DNA from: JADLBR01 sp964651705
GTDB taxonomy: Bacteria; Verrucomicrobiota; Verrucomicrobiia; JADLBR01
Assembly (NCBI GenBank): GCA_964651705.1
Contig: CAZYWZ010000027.1
Span: forward strand, 1-64,000
Length of the DNA: 64,000 bases
Direction: 5' to 3'
In this document: positions 8,368 to 16,283 of the stretch, piece after piece
How the letters are laid out: each line of letters opens with the position of its first letter
Numbering within the stretch: the first letter of the stretch is position 1
Position numbers and translations under genes: made by a program
Notes under the pieces: model-generated
The model's database searches: none
The model's input: the letters and a program-made list of their open reading frames with translations, nothing else
What the model was told of the DNA's origin: nothing

Positions 8368-8392
8368 GGCAGTCTCCCCAGAATCTTGAATC

Positions 8393-9433
8393 TCAACCTT
8401 GCCGCCGGCGCCAGATGCACAGCCCCATCGCCGCGATCAACACCACACCCACGCATCCAGGTTCGGGGATCGCTGCGACGCGAAAGCCGACCCAGTCGTC
8501 CTCGCCCCAGGGCGGGCCGAAGCCGCTGCCGTCCCGGTCCGACGACCGCAAGAGGTACTCCTCGAGGCGCCAGCCGCCGCCCCGCAGACCCCGGAGCGAG
8601 TCGCTGATAATCGTCTCGTTCCACTCTAAGACATTGCCTCCCTGGTCGAAGGTCCCGTAATAGCTGTCCGCCAGCGTATAGCTGCCGATGGCGGTCAGAT
8701 AGTTGGTGGCGCTGTTGAACGACGTGCTTCCCGTCTTCGCATAGCCGTCGTTGAGGAAGTCATCCGGCGAGCCATAGCCGCGATAGAAGTTGGCACTGTT
8801 GGCGTCGGTGCCGTTGGGCGGCCGGCTGTTCGGGATCGAGTCGCTCTGGGTGGGATACAGCCAGTAGTTTGTCGTCCCGCTGGCGGTCGGATCGTAATAC
8901 GCCGCCTTGTACCACTCGTTTTCGGTGGGGATGACCCACGTCGCATTCGCCTCGCGGGCGCCGACGCTGGTGGCACCGGTAAGCGTGTAGGAGCCGGTTT
9001 CCGTCACGCCGTTGGTCTGACCGCCGGTGGGCTGGCCATTGGCCATCCAGTTGGCAAAGCGTACGGCGTCGTAGAACGAGACGAAGACCACAGGCATGTT
9101 GTCGTACCCGGATTTCACCGAGTACGTGTAGCTGCCCGAGGAACCGGAACGGGTGATGCCCCCGCGGGAATCCGAGCCCATGCTCGTATTGTAGAGCCCG
9201 TAGGTGTCGGTGTCCGCCACCGCGTTGAGGAAATCCACGTACTGGCTGTTGAACACCTCGAACTTCCCGATGCCGTACGTGTACGCCACGCTGCCGATGC
9301 CCGGCACCCAGTTGGTATTCAGCGGGTCGGGGGCGTTGCCGGGGTCGCCGACGGTGACGAGGTCGATGGTCACCGCACCTGCCGCCAGCGGCAGCAGGAC
9401 TGCCGCCAGAGCACCCAAGAATGTTCCGCGCAT
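8393..9433 (-). CDS. SUMF1/FGE-fold PEP-CTERM surface protein (346 aa)
   Basis: It has a signal peptide (residues 1-20), an FGE-like domain with VSFYDAVRFANWM, IPTENEWYKAAYYDPTASG, NVLEWNE and LRGGGWRLEEYLLRSSDRD, and a terminal IPEPG, membrane helix and WRRRQG. The FGE catalytic cysteines are absent. It is presumably exported and sorted by exosortase. A strong ribosome-binding site (AAGGAGG) precedes ATG 9433, and the upstream promoter carries a G11 tract. A 78-codon, nearly identical piece of this gene is found at 22672-22920. It heads the SUMF1/small membrane protein/patatin run. Confidence 0.87.
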   Translation of the reverse strand: MRGTFLGALAAVLLPLAAGAVTIDLVTVGDPGNAPDPLNTNWVPGIGSVAYTYGIGKFEVFNSQYVDFLNAVADTDTYGLYNTSMGSDSRGGITRSGSSGSYTYSVKSGYDNMPVVFVSFYDAVRFANWMANGQPTGGQTNGVTETGSYTLTGATSVGAREANATWVIPTENEWYKAAYYDPTASGTTNYWLYPTQSDSIPNSRPPNGTDANSANFYRGYGSPDDFLNDGYAKTGSTSFNSATNYLTAIGSYTLADSYYGTFDQGGNVLEWNETIISDSLRGLRGGGWRLEEYLLRSSDRDGSGFGPPWGEDDWVGFRVAAIPEPGCVGVVLIAAMGLCIWRRRQG

Positions 9434-9462
9434 AAGACTCCTCCTTGTCTCGGCTTGAATCG

Positions 9463-9494
9463 CTTATAGATTGCCTCCCCCCCCCCCGCGTCAA
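9463..9494 (-). promoter_or_regulatory. Candidate phase-variable promoter: -35, poly-G11 spacer, -10
   Basis: On the minus strand TTGACG (9494-9489) and TATAAG (9468-9463) are separated by 20 bp, including eleven consecutive G (9487-9477). The start codon of the SUMF1 gene is 30 nt downstream. The elements match sigma-70 consensus well, but the spacer is 3 bp over the optimum, so slippage in the G-tract would tune expression. Both the promoter call and phase variation are inference. Confidence 0.5.
9477..9487. repeat. Homopolymer C11/G11 tract
   Basis: Eleven consecutive C on the plus strand, the longest homopolymer I noticed in the window, lie in a 330-bp intergenic stretch (9434-9763). The remainder of that stretch holds no gene I can support. 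Confidence 0.9.
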
Positions 9495-9763
9495 CGGGAA
9501 TTTTTCCGGAAGAAGGCACATTGGGGACCTGTTTCGGCTGCATCGGGAGTTTCGAGAGAGACCGGCGGAAGCGGCCTCGGCGGGAGCCGCCATGAACGGT
9601 GAGATCGGGTTCACCCCCGCGATCGTTGCGTTCTCCGCGCGAGGCGGCCATTCGGTGGGCGCGATTTGACAGGAGGCGCGGGCCGCACAATTTAAGGCGT
9701 GGCCGGGGATCTTCGACGGAGTGCAGCACGTTGGCCAGGGGGATGGACAATGAGGGAGGTGCC

Positions 9764-10546
9764 ATGAGCCTCCGCTACGTCTTCATTGCCGACGACCTGG
9801 GGATGTCGCCGGAGGTCAACGAGGCGGTCTTCCGGGCACACCGGGAGGGGATTCTCCACGGGGCCTCGCTGATGGTCGATCAACGCCACACCGCCGAGGC
9901 GGTCGAACTGGCGCGGCGCCACCCCGAACTGCCCATCGGCCTGCACCTGAACTTCAGCGACAAGCGCTGGGCGGGGAACGGGTCACCGTGGCGAGCGTTT
10001 CCGTGGAAGGCGTGCGTCCGCGCCGCGCACGGGGCCGCGCGGGATCGGCGATTCGAGACGCACTTCGTCGAAGAGACCCGGCAGCAGATGGAGGCCTTCG
10101 CCGCGACCGGCCTGCCCTTGGCCTTCCTGAACAGCCACCACCATCTCCACGTTGAGCGCGTCGTCTTTGGCGCGATGTCGAGCGAGTTGCAACGGCTGTT
10201 CCCGCAGTTCCAGGGGTGGATTCGCCTCGGGTGCTCCCGGAGCGTCGGCGCGCCGCCGTGGGTCGATGGGACCTGGGTGGGCCGGCTGGTGTTGAACATG
10301 GCCGCCGATCCGGAATGCGACTTGCCGAAAACCAGCGACCTCTGGGGCTCGCTGCCCGTCTTCACCATGACGGCCCGGGGCGTCCGGCGGTCGCTGGCGC
10401 AGTTGCGAGAAGGCTTCCACGAGTTTTACTTCCACCCCGGCGCGAACAAGCGGGACAAGAACAAGTCGGATCCCAGCCTCGGCGATCACGGCCAGGACCG
10501 TTCCGTGGACCTTAGGGCATTACTGGAACTGAAGAATGGTCGCTGA
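9764..10546 (+). CDS. YdjC/ChbG-family carbohydrate deacetylase (260 aa)
   Basis: The N-terminal strand YVFIADDLGMSPEVNEAV carries the family Asp-Asp metal/catalytic motif. It is followed by LPIGLHLNFSD and FLNSHHHLHVERVVFG with the metal-binding histidines, and a late EFYFHPGANKR. YdjC enzymes remove acetyl groups from N-acetylated sugars or chito-oligosaccharides in a metal-dependent way. The start at ATG 9764 is preceded by GGAGG; ATG 9743 is a possible in-frame alternative. Its end overlaps or adjoins the double hydrolase gene, suggesting one transcript. Confidence 0.83.
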   Translation: MSLRYVFIADDLGMSPEVNEAVFRAHREGILHGASLMVDQRHTAEAVELARRHPELPIGLHLNFSDKRWAGNGSPWRAFPWKACVRAAHGAARDRRFETHFVEETRQQMEAFAATGLPLAFLNSHHHLHVERVVFGAMSSELQRLFPQFQGWIRLGCSRSVGAPPWVDGTWVGRLVLNMAADPECDLPKTSDLWGSLPVFTMTARGVRRSLAQLREGFHEFYFHPGANKRDKNKSDPSLGDHGQDRSVDLRALLELKNGR

Positions 10547-10568
10547 ATGCGAAGCAAACGGAGACCTC

Positions 10569-12659
10569 ATGAAGGTGAATTGGAATCTCAACCGCCCGAA
10601 ACCTGATGCCGACACACTGGTGCTTCTGTTGCACGGCATGAATTGCAGTCCAATGACGCTGTCCGCCCTGACGGACAGGATTCAGGGCGCCCTGCCAACC
10701 GCGGAGTTGCTCATCCCCAACATGCCCCTGAATCCCCTGAAGTGCATCGATCTTCATGCGCTAAGCACGGAGATTTCCGAATGCGTGGCAGCCGTCCTGC
10801 GGGAGCGCAAGTTCAAGTCCATCATCCTCATGGGACACAGTGCCGGCGGCGTCCTGGTGCAGTCGTTTTACCTGGACCTGATGGAAATGAAGGAACCGGT
10901 TCCGCTGCTTGGAGCGAGCATCCGGCTGGTGCTCATCGCTCCCCTCACCCGCGGCTGGACGATCTCGCATCACTTGCCCCTCCCGCAAAAGGTGGCTTGG
11001 TCCGTGGGCATGTTTTTCGCTTGGGCGCCCAAATTCTGGGAATGGCTCCGCGCAAAGCTGTCGCGCACCACTGCACGCCCCTTGTGCATTGTCCAACTTC
11101 AGCGCGGATCGCCGTTTACGGTCGGACTGAGGCTCCGCTGGCTGGCGCAGAAGAGCAGGCCGATGGTCTACACGCTTCTGGGGTCAGTGGACGAACTGAT
11201 CTCTTGGCGGGACATGGTCGATGAGGTGATCGAAGCCGGAGGCGCGCCACAACATCGCGTGCAGTACATCGAGGTGCCCGACTCCAATCACGCGGAGATT
11301 GTCGATGTCAAGGACCCAGAATATCCGGAACGTGGAAACAAGCGCGCCGAGGCCATTCTGAAAGCAATGACCGAGGTTCCCGCTCAGGCGGGCACTGGAA
11401 CCAACTTCGAACCTTGGGACACACCGCCCGCGCCGGTCGAACCGGATGTGGAGCGGGTTGTTTTTGTCATTCACGGCGTCCGAGACGAAGGCCATTGGAC
11501 GCAAAAGATCGCATCACGGGCGCGCCAGATTTTCGAGCACGACAACCCCGGCCGCAAGATCAGGGTTGAAACCAGCAGTTACGGTTATTTTTCAATGCTG
11601 GAATTCCTGCGTCCCGCCGCTCGCTGGCGGAAGGTACACTGGCTAATGGATGAATACGTGGAGGCCATTCGCCGGTTCCCGAACGCGAAGGGACATTTCT
11701 CCTACGTCGGGCACAGCAACGGCACGTGGCTATTGGCCCAAGCATTACAGGAGTATCCAGCCGTGCATTTCGAGCGCATCGCTTTTGCGGGAAGCGTTGT
11801 ATCAAGCCGCTTTAAATGGTCGCGATTCTTGCAGTGCGGCCGGGTCGACAGGGTGCTGAACTTCACCGCGACGGGGGACTTGGTCGTGTCACTGTTTCCG
11901 CGAATGGCGGAGATTTTTCCTCCACTGCGATTCCTGGTTGGCGACAACCTCGGCGGGGCGGGCGTGCTGCCATTCAGACAAGGGTCTGGGGTCGACGACA
12001 ATACCCATGTCGTCGGCGGGCATGGCGCAGCCATTCGGGAGTGGAACTGGGATAACCTGGCGCGCTTCGCCGTTGCGGCAGGCGCCCCGACACCTCCCGA
12101 ATTCCCAAAAGACACGGTTCATTATGCAAAGAGCACGCATTGGATGGTCGGCGAGTGTTCTGGCAACTTCATCACACCGGCAATCCTGCTTTTCTGCCTT
12201 TCGCTTCTGACCGCGATTGCGTGCCTGGCGTGGATGAACCCGGCCCTATTCTGGCTGATCCCAGTTGGGCTTCTCGCATTTGGCGCCTGCCTGGCTGCCC
12301 TGTGCGCCCATCAAGCCGAGGGAAGGACTTTCAGCGAACGAAAGAAGACTCTTGGATTGGCCCGAAACATCCTCTTGGGATCCGGTGCGCTCGCGGGTCT
12401 TTGGCTCATCGTGCCTGGCATCTTCCTGATCGTGTCGGTTGTTTCCTCGTGTGAATTCTCATCCCTCCCCTACTGGGACTCTTTTCCCGACTGGATGTCA
12501 GCTCTGCACTCATGGATCCAGTCCTGGCCGAATTGGCTCCAAGCTCTCCCAGCCTCGATTTTGGAACAGCTCGGCCCTCAGCAGGTCCTCGGAGCCGAAC
12601 GCATGGCTTCGGTTGCCGGATTCCTGTGGGCAGTCTGGAAAGTCCTGACGAAGGTGTGA
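10569..12659 (+). CDS. Double alpha/beta-hydrolase with C-terminal membrane helices (696 aa)
   Basis: Two tandem alpha/beta-hydrolase modules. The first (about 1-265) has LLLHGMNCSP and the elbow MGHSAGG, with candidate Asp in GSVDELIS and His in DSNHAEI. The second (about 290-500) has VFVIHGVRDEGHW and the elbow VGHSNGT. Two or three hydrophobic helices follow (about 545-640, for example ILLFCLSLLTAIACLAWM), which should anchor it in the membrane. The substrate is unknown; esterase or lipase activity is likely. ATG 10569 has GGAG 5 nt upstream; ATG 10536, overlapping the deacetylase stop, is an alternative. Confidence 0.8.
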   Translation: MKVNWNLNRPKPDADTLVLLLHGMNCSPMTLSALTDRIQGALPTAELLIPNMPLNPLKCIDLHALSTEISECVAAVLRERKFKSIILMGHSAGGVLVQSFYLDLMEMKEPVPLLGASIRLVLIAPLTRGWTISHHLPLPQKVAWSVGMFFAWAPKFWEWLRAKLSRTTARPLCIVQLQRGSPFTVGLRLRWLAQKSRPMVYTLLGSVDELISWRDMVDEVIEAGGAPQHRVQYIEVPDSNHAEIVDVKDPEYPERGNKRAEAILKAMTEVPAQAGTGTNFEPWDTPPAPVEPDVERVVFVIHGVRDEGHWTQKIASRARQIFEHDNPGRKIRVETSSYGYFSMLEFLRPAARWRKVHWLMDEYVEAIRRFPNAKGHFSYVGHSNGTWLLAQALQEYPAVHFERIAFAGSVVSSRFKWSRFLQCGRVDRVLNFTATGDLVVSLFPRMAEIFPPLRFLVGDNLGGAGVLPFRQGSGVDDNTHVVGGHGAAIREWNWDNLARFAVAAGAPTPPEFPKDTVHYAKSTHWMVGECSGNFITPAILLFCLSLLTAIACLAWMNPALFWLIPVGLLAFGACLAALCAHQAEGRTFSERKKTLGLARNILLGSGALAGLWLIVPGIFLIVSVVSSCEFSSLPYWDSFPDWMSALHSWIQSWPNWLQALPASILEQLGPQQVLGAERMASVAGFLWAVWKVLTKV

Positions 12660-12718
12660 TCGATAGCCGCGCGAGCGAGCGCGGTGGAATCCGGGTGTCT
12701 CCGCGGAGGCGGCGCGCC

Positions 12719-14395
12719 TTACCGCACCACCCGGCCCATGGGTTTCGTCGCAACCGGGGTCGGCTTCGAGGTTCGCGGCTGCGGTTGCTGCTTGGCCGAT
12801 GCAGTGGCCAGCTCCGGGTTGCCTGCCGGCTTCGGTGTCGCAACGGTCCAATAGGAATTCGTCCAGAATCGGAAACGCTCGTTCGAGAATTCCCCATGTT
12901 TCTGCGGCTCGACCGTCGTGCCGCCAGTGCTCATCTTGTAATCCCAGCCGACGTCGAACGATTTGAAACTCGTCCGGTCCCGCAACTCCTCGGGGATAAC
13001 GTGCCCGCAGATGACCACGTTGTGGAAATGCCCCGCCGTCCGATCCATCGGGGTCTGGGGATCGTTGAAAAAGCTGTCCACCCAGACCAATAGGCTGCCT
13101 CGCGGCGGCAGGATGAAATTGTCCTCGCCGTATTCGGCCTCAGGATGGAGGGACAGTCCGTAGAACCGCGTGTTCTGGTGGCGCTGCAAGTACGGGATGA
13201 CCGAACCCTCGAAATCGTGCATGGAGCACGCGGCCCCCATATAAACAATGTCCGCCACTTCGATGGCATTGGTTCGATCCAAATAGGTGAGCATCTCGTT
13301 TGCAACAATGGCCCCCATGCTGTGGCCGATCAATGCGACCGGAAGACCCTTGCAGACCGCGTTCGTGCTGATGTGGTTCAAGAAATGCCCCACAGCCCCC
13401 GTCCACTCGGATGGGCGCACGGGAGCGTGCGTCGGGGCATCGGCTTCCTCCGGTGTCAGGCAGAACTCATCCCGGCCCCGGAACATCGTCTTGGTGCGCC
13501 GCGACATGTTCTCCCACATCGGCCGCCCCAAGCCGACCAGCACACCCGCCAATGCCGATTTGACCGGCAGGGTCCCGATATAGGCCGTGACCCGGAAACC
13601 CTTCTCAAACCACTCCTTTTCGTTCTTGCCCCGCTCGATGCGGATGGCCTTGAGCGGCTCCCGTTCGAAGTCGCTACGCAAAGATTGATACCGGCGGTCG
13701 GCGATCTCGTTTTCAAGCCATTCCCGATTGATCGTGGATGCATCGTTGTAGAGCTGCTGGAGGATGGCGAAGGGCGCTTCGGCGATGCCTTTGCCCAGAT
13801 CGCTCGCCAGCCGCACCGGCGCCGACGCGATCGCCAGGCCCTGTTCCCAGGCATTCGAATCCCGGCGCGACCGCCCAAACCGCACCCAAACCAGATGATC
13901 GGCGTAGGTGGTCAGCGGATGGGAATCCCAGCAGATGAAGATCGGATAGACGCGATCCTTGAGCATCGTTTCGTGCAAGCGCGCGGCTTTCGCAACCGCT
14001 CCATGGATATTGTTCATGCCGCCGTGGATGTAGAAAACGAGGCGGTCGATCTTCTTCGCGTCCTTAAGCGTGACGATATTCTTCAGTATCGCGCCGATGT
14101 ACGCGTCGTACGCCGCGTCGTACTTTGCGTACGAGTCCTTCCGCGAAAGGTTCGGCGCCTGCCCGCCAAACCAAACTAGATCCGCCCGGACCTCTGGACG
14201 CTTGTCCTTGTCCACAGCAGTGTCGTCTTTTTCCACCCGTCGTTCGATGCGCGGCAGCATCGCGATCCCCCGCTCGTTGACCGCGATGACATGCAGGTTC
14301 GGCGCCTCCCACTCCTGCCATTTTGCCCATCCCGGTGAGGGCGCCGCCAACGCACTCAAGACAGCCAATCCCGCTACACCAATACTTGCATTCAT
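12719..14395 (-). CDS. Secreted alpha/beta-hydrolase-fold protein (558 aa)
   Basis: The signal peptide (MNASIGVAGLAVLSALAAPS, cleavage near GWA) is followed by a large alpha/beta-hydrolase fold. It shows IDRLVFYIHGGMNNI (oxyanion region), YPIFICWDSHP, the nucleophile elbow LIGHSMGAIVANEML and a late HFHNVVICGHVIPEE that may supply the catalytic His. A Pro/Lys-rich tail ends the protein. The N-terminal part and tail do not match a family I know. ATG 14395 has AAGGAGG at good spacing. It is third in the run SUMF1 (14929-15960), small membrane protein (14522-14890), hydrolase. Confidence 0.8.
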   Translation of the reverse strand: MNASIGVAGLAVLSALAAPSPGWAKWQEWEAPNLHVIAVNERGIAMLPRIERRVEKDDTAVDKDKRPEVRADLVWFGGQAPNLSRKDSYAKYDAAYDAYIGAILKNIVTLKDAKKIDRLVFYIHGGMNNIHGAVAKAARLHETMLKDRVYPIFICWDSHPLTTYADHLVWVRFGRSRRDSNAWEQGLAIASAPVRLASDLGKGIAEAPFAILQQLYNDASTINREWLENEIADRRYQSLRSDFEREPLKAIRIERGKNEKEWFEKGFRVTAYIGTLPVKSALAGVLVGLGRPMWENMSRRTKTMFRGRDEFCLTPEEADAPTHAPVRPSEWTGAVGHFLNHISTNAVCKGLPVALIGHSMGAIVANEMLTYLDRTNAIEVADIVYMGAACSMHDFEGSVIPYLQRHQNTRFYGLSLHPEAEYGEDNFILPPRGSLLVWVDSFFNDPQTPMDRTAGHFHNVVICGHVIPEELRDRTSFKSFDVGWDYKMSTGGTTVEPQKHGEFSNERFRFWTNSYWTVATPKPAGNPELATASAKQQPQPRTSKPTPVATKPMGRVVR

Positions 14396-14521
14396 GTGGC
14401 CCATCCTCCTTTGTCACTGCGTTGCCCCGCCGCCCATCGTACAAGCGACCCTATGGGCCGGTGCGCCCGGCCCTCCCGAAGAGGCCGCCGTCAATCCGAA
14501 AACCCTGGGGACTCCGGCCGC

Positions 14522-14890
14522 CTATGGCGCGAAATTCTTCACCAATCCGCCCACAATGACCGTGAGCACACCTGCGCCCGCCAACGCCACCACTGGATTG
14601 CGATAAGCCCAATCGCCCGCCTTGGCCGTGAAGTACTTGAACACAAATGCCGCTTGGATGACCGTTCTCTGTTGCCAGTTCAAGTTGTCCGCGTCCATGC
14701 GGGCCAACAGCGCTGGAGCCAAGTTGCCAGGGGGGTTCGGATCACGAAACGCAATTTCTGTCATGGCAAGAACCCCGACAGTCACAACCATGACAATGAA
14801 GATGATCAGGGCGGCCCATAGACCCGAACGCCAATCGTCGGCTCTTCGCCGCCGCCTCCGGAGACGTTGTGGTGAGGGGTCTGCACTCAT
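14522..14890 (-). CDS. Small two-helix membrane protein (122 aa)
   Basis: An Arg-rich N-terminus (QRLRRRRRRADDW) is followed by a membrane helix (GLWAALIIFIVMVVTVGVLA), a polar and amphipathic middle, and a C-terminal helix (VVALAGAGVLTVIVGGLV). The family is not recognised. The basic N-terminus suggests a cytoplasmic N-in start. It lies 38 nt after the SUMF1 gene and 126 nt before the secreted hydrolase, occupying the same slot as the 147-aa protein in the patatin run. No sequence similarity to that protein is obvious. Confidence 0.7.
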   Translation of the reverse strand: MSADPSPQRLRRRRRRADDWRSGLWAALIIFIVMVVTVGVLAMTEIAFRDPNPPGNLAPALLARMDADNLNWQQRTVIQAAFVFKYFTAKAGDWAYRNPVVALAGAGVLTVIVGGLVKNFAP

Positions 14891-14928
14891 ACCGCTATCC
14901 GCCGAACTGGCGCATGAAAACGCGCATC

Positions 14929-15960
14929 TCAACCCCGCCGTCGGCGCCAGACGCACGCCGCCAGGGCCGCCAAGCCCAGCGCCATGCACACGCCGGGTTC
15001 GGGGATCGCTGCGACCCGGAAACCGAAGCTGAGGTCCTCGACCGCGGGCGTGCTGCCGCCCCGGAACGACGACCGGAGGATGGACTCGGAGCCGCCCCAG
15101 CCACCGCCCCGCAGACCCCGCTCCGAACCGAAGATGATCAGCTCGTCCCATTCCCAGACATTGCCACCCTGGTCGAAGGTCCCGTAATAGCTGTCGCTTG
15201 AGGCGCCAGCACTGCCGACCGTTGTCACGTTGCCGTTCTGACCGTTCCAGTCAGCGCCAAGGTTGTAGTTCGCGACGTTCGGGCCGTCATTGGTGATATT
15301 TCCTGTCGCGTCGGCCAAGCCCACCGTGGGCGCGCTGTCGCTCTGAGTCGGGTAGAGCCAGTAGTTCGTCGTCCCGCTGGCGGTCGGGTCGTAGTACGCT
15401 GCTTTATACCACTCGTTTTCGGTGGGGATGACCCAGGTGGCGTTGGCGGCGCGGGCGCCCACGTTCGTCGTGCTTGAGCCGCTGGTGAACAGCGTGTAGG
15501 TTCCCGTCTCGGTGGTGCCCGCCACCTGGTTCGTGCCCGTTGGCTGGCCGTTTTCCAGCCAATTCACGAAACGGACCGCGTCGTAGAAGCTCACGTAGTT
15601 CACGGGCTTGTCGCCCATGTTCGCCTTGCTCGAATAGATGAACGGGTCACCCACGGTGCCGGCGCCGGTCCTTGAAATACCACCACGCGCATTCGAGCCC
15701 ATCGATGTGTTGTACAGGCCGTAGGTATCGCCGACCGTCGAGACCGAGTTTAGGAAGTCGACGTACTCGCTGTTCTGCACCTCGAACTTCCCGATGCCGT
15801 ACGTGTAGGAGACGCTGCCAATCCCCGGCACCGTGTTCGTGTTCAGCGGATCCGGGGCGTTGCCAGAGTCGCCGACGGTGACGAGGTCGATGGTGACGGC
15901 CTGGCCAGCGAGTGGGACGCTGAGCGCCAGAACCGCGGTGCCGATGCGCAATGCCTTCAT
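14929..15960 (-). CDS. SUMF1/FGE-fold PEP-CTERM surface protein (343 aa)
   Basis: ATG 15960 with an upstream GAGGAGG gives a signal peptide (MKALRIGTAVLALSVPLAGQ). The domain shows the shared block IDLVTVGDSGNAPDPLNTN, VSFYDAVRFVNWLE, IPTENEWYKAAYYDP, NVWEWDE and LRGGGWGGSESILRSS, then IPEPG, a hydrophobic helix and WRRRRG. No Cys is present where FGE holds its catalytic pair. It heads the second SUMF1/small membrane protein/serine hydrolase run. Confidence 0.87.
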   Translation of the reverse strand: MKALRIGTAVLALSVPLAGQAVTIDLVTVGDSGNAPDPLNTNTVPGIGSVSYTYGIGKFEVQNSEYVDFLNSVSTVGDTYGLYNTSMGSNARGGISRTGAGTVGDPFIYSSKANMGDKPVNYVSFYDAVRFVNWLENGQPTGTNQVAGTTETGTYTLFTSGSSTTNVGARAANATWVIPTENEWYKAAYYDPTASGTTNYWLYPTQSDSAPTVGLADATGNITNDGPNVANYNLGADWNGQNGNVTTVGSAGASSDSYYGTFDQGGNVWEWDELIIFGSERGLRGGGWGGSESILRSSFRGGSTPAVEDLSFGFRVAAIPEPGVCMALGLAALAACVWRRRRG

Positions 15961-15990
15961 AAGGACTCCTCCTCGCGAAACGCTTGACTG

Positions 15991-16017
15991 TTTATACCAT
16001 TCCGCACCGGCAGGCAA
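15991..16017 (-). promoter_or_regulatory. Possible promoter of SUMF1 gene 14929-15960
   Basis: On the minus strand TTGCCT (16017-16012) and TATAAA (15996-15991) are 15 bp apart, upstream of ATG 15960. The -10 is near consensus; the spacer is short. Weak evidence. Confidence 0.3.
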
Positions 16018-16283
16018 GGGTCATTTTCAGGTTCGGCCGCCCGATGTCCCGGACTTCCGGCGCGCCGGCGGCCACGGCTCAGCCGTTTTCCCTCGTGAAA
16101 CCGATGAGCATGCACGAGAACCGCAGGTGAAAAGGCGAGGTCTCGATCAGAAACTTTCATTTGATCGATTCGCTCAACCGAAGCACTTTGCTGCTTAGAA
16201 TGGACGGGTGGCGAATAGGGAACGCCTTCGGATCCGCGTCTGCCCGGTGCGGCGCTTAACGAGAAAGCCGGGGAGGAAATGAC

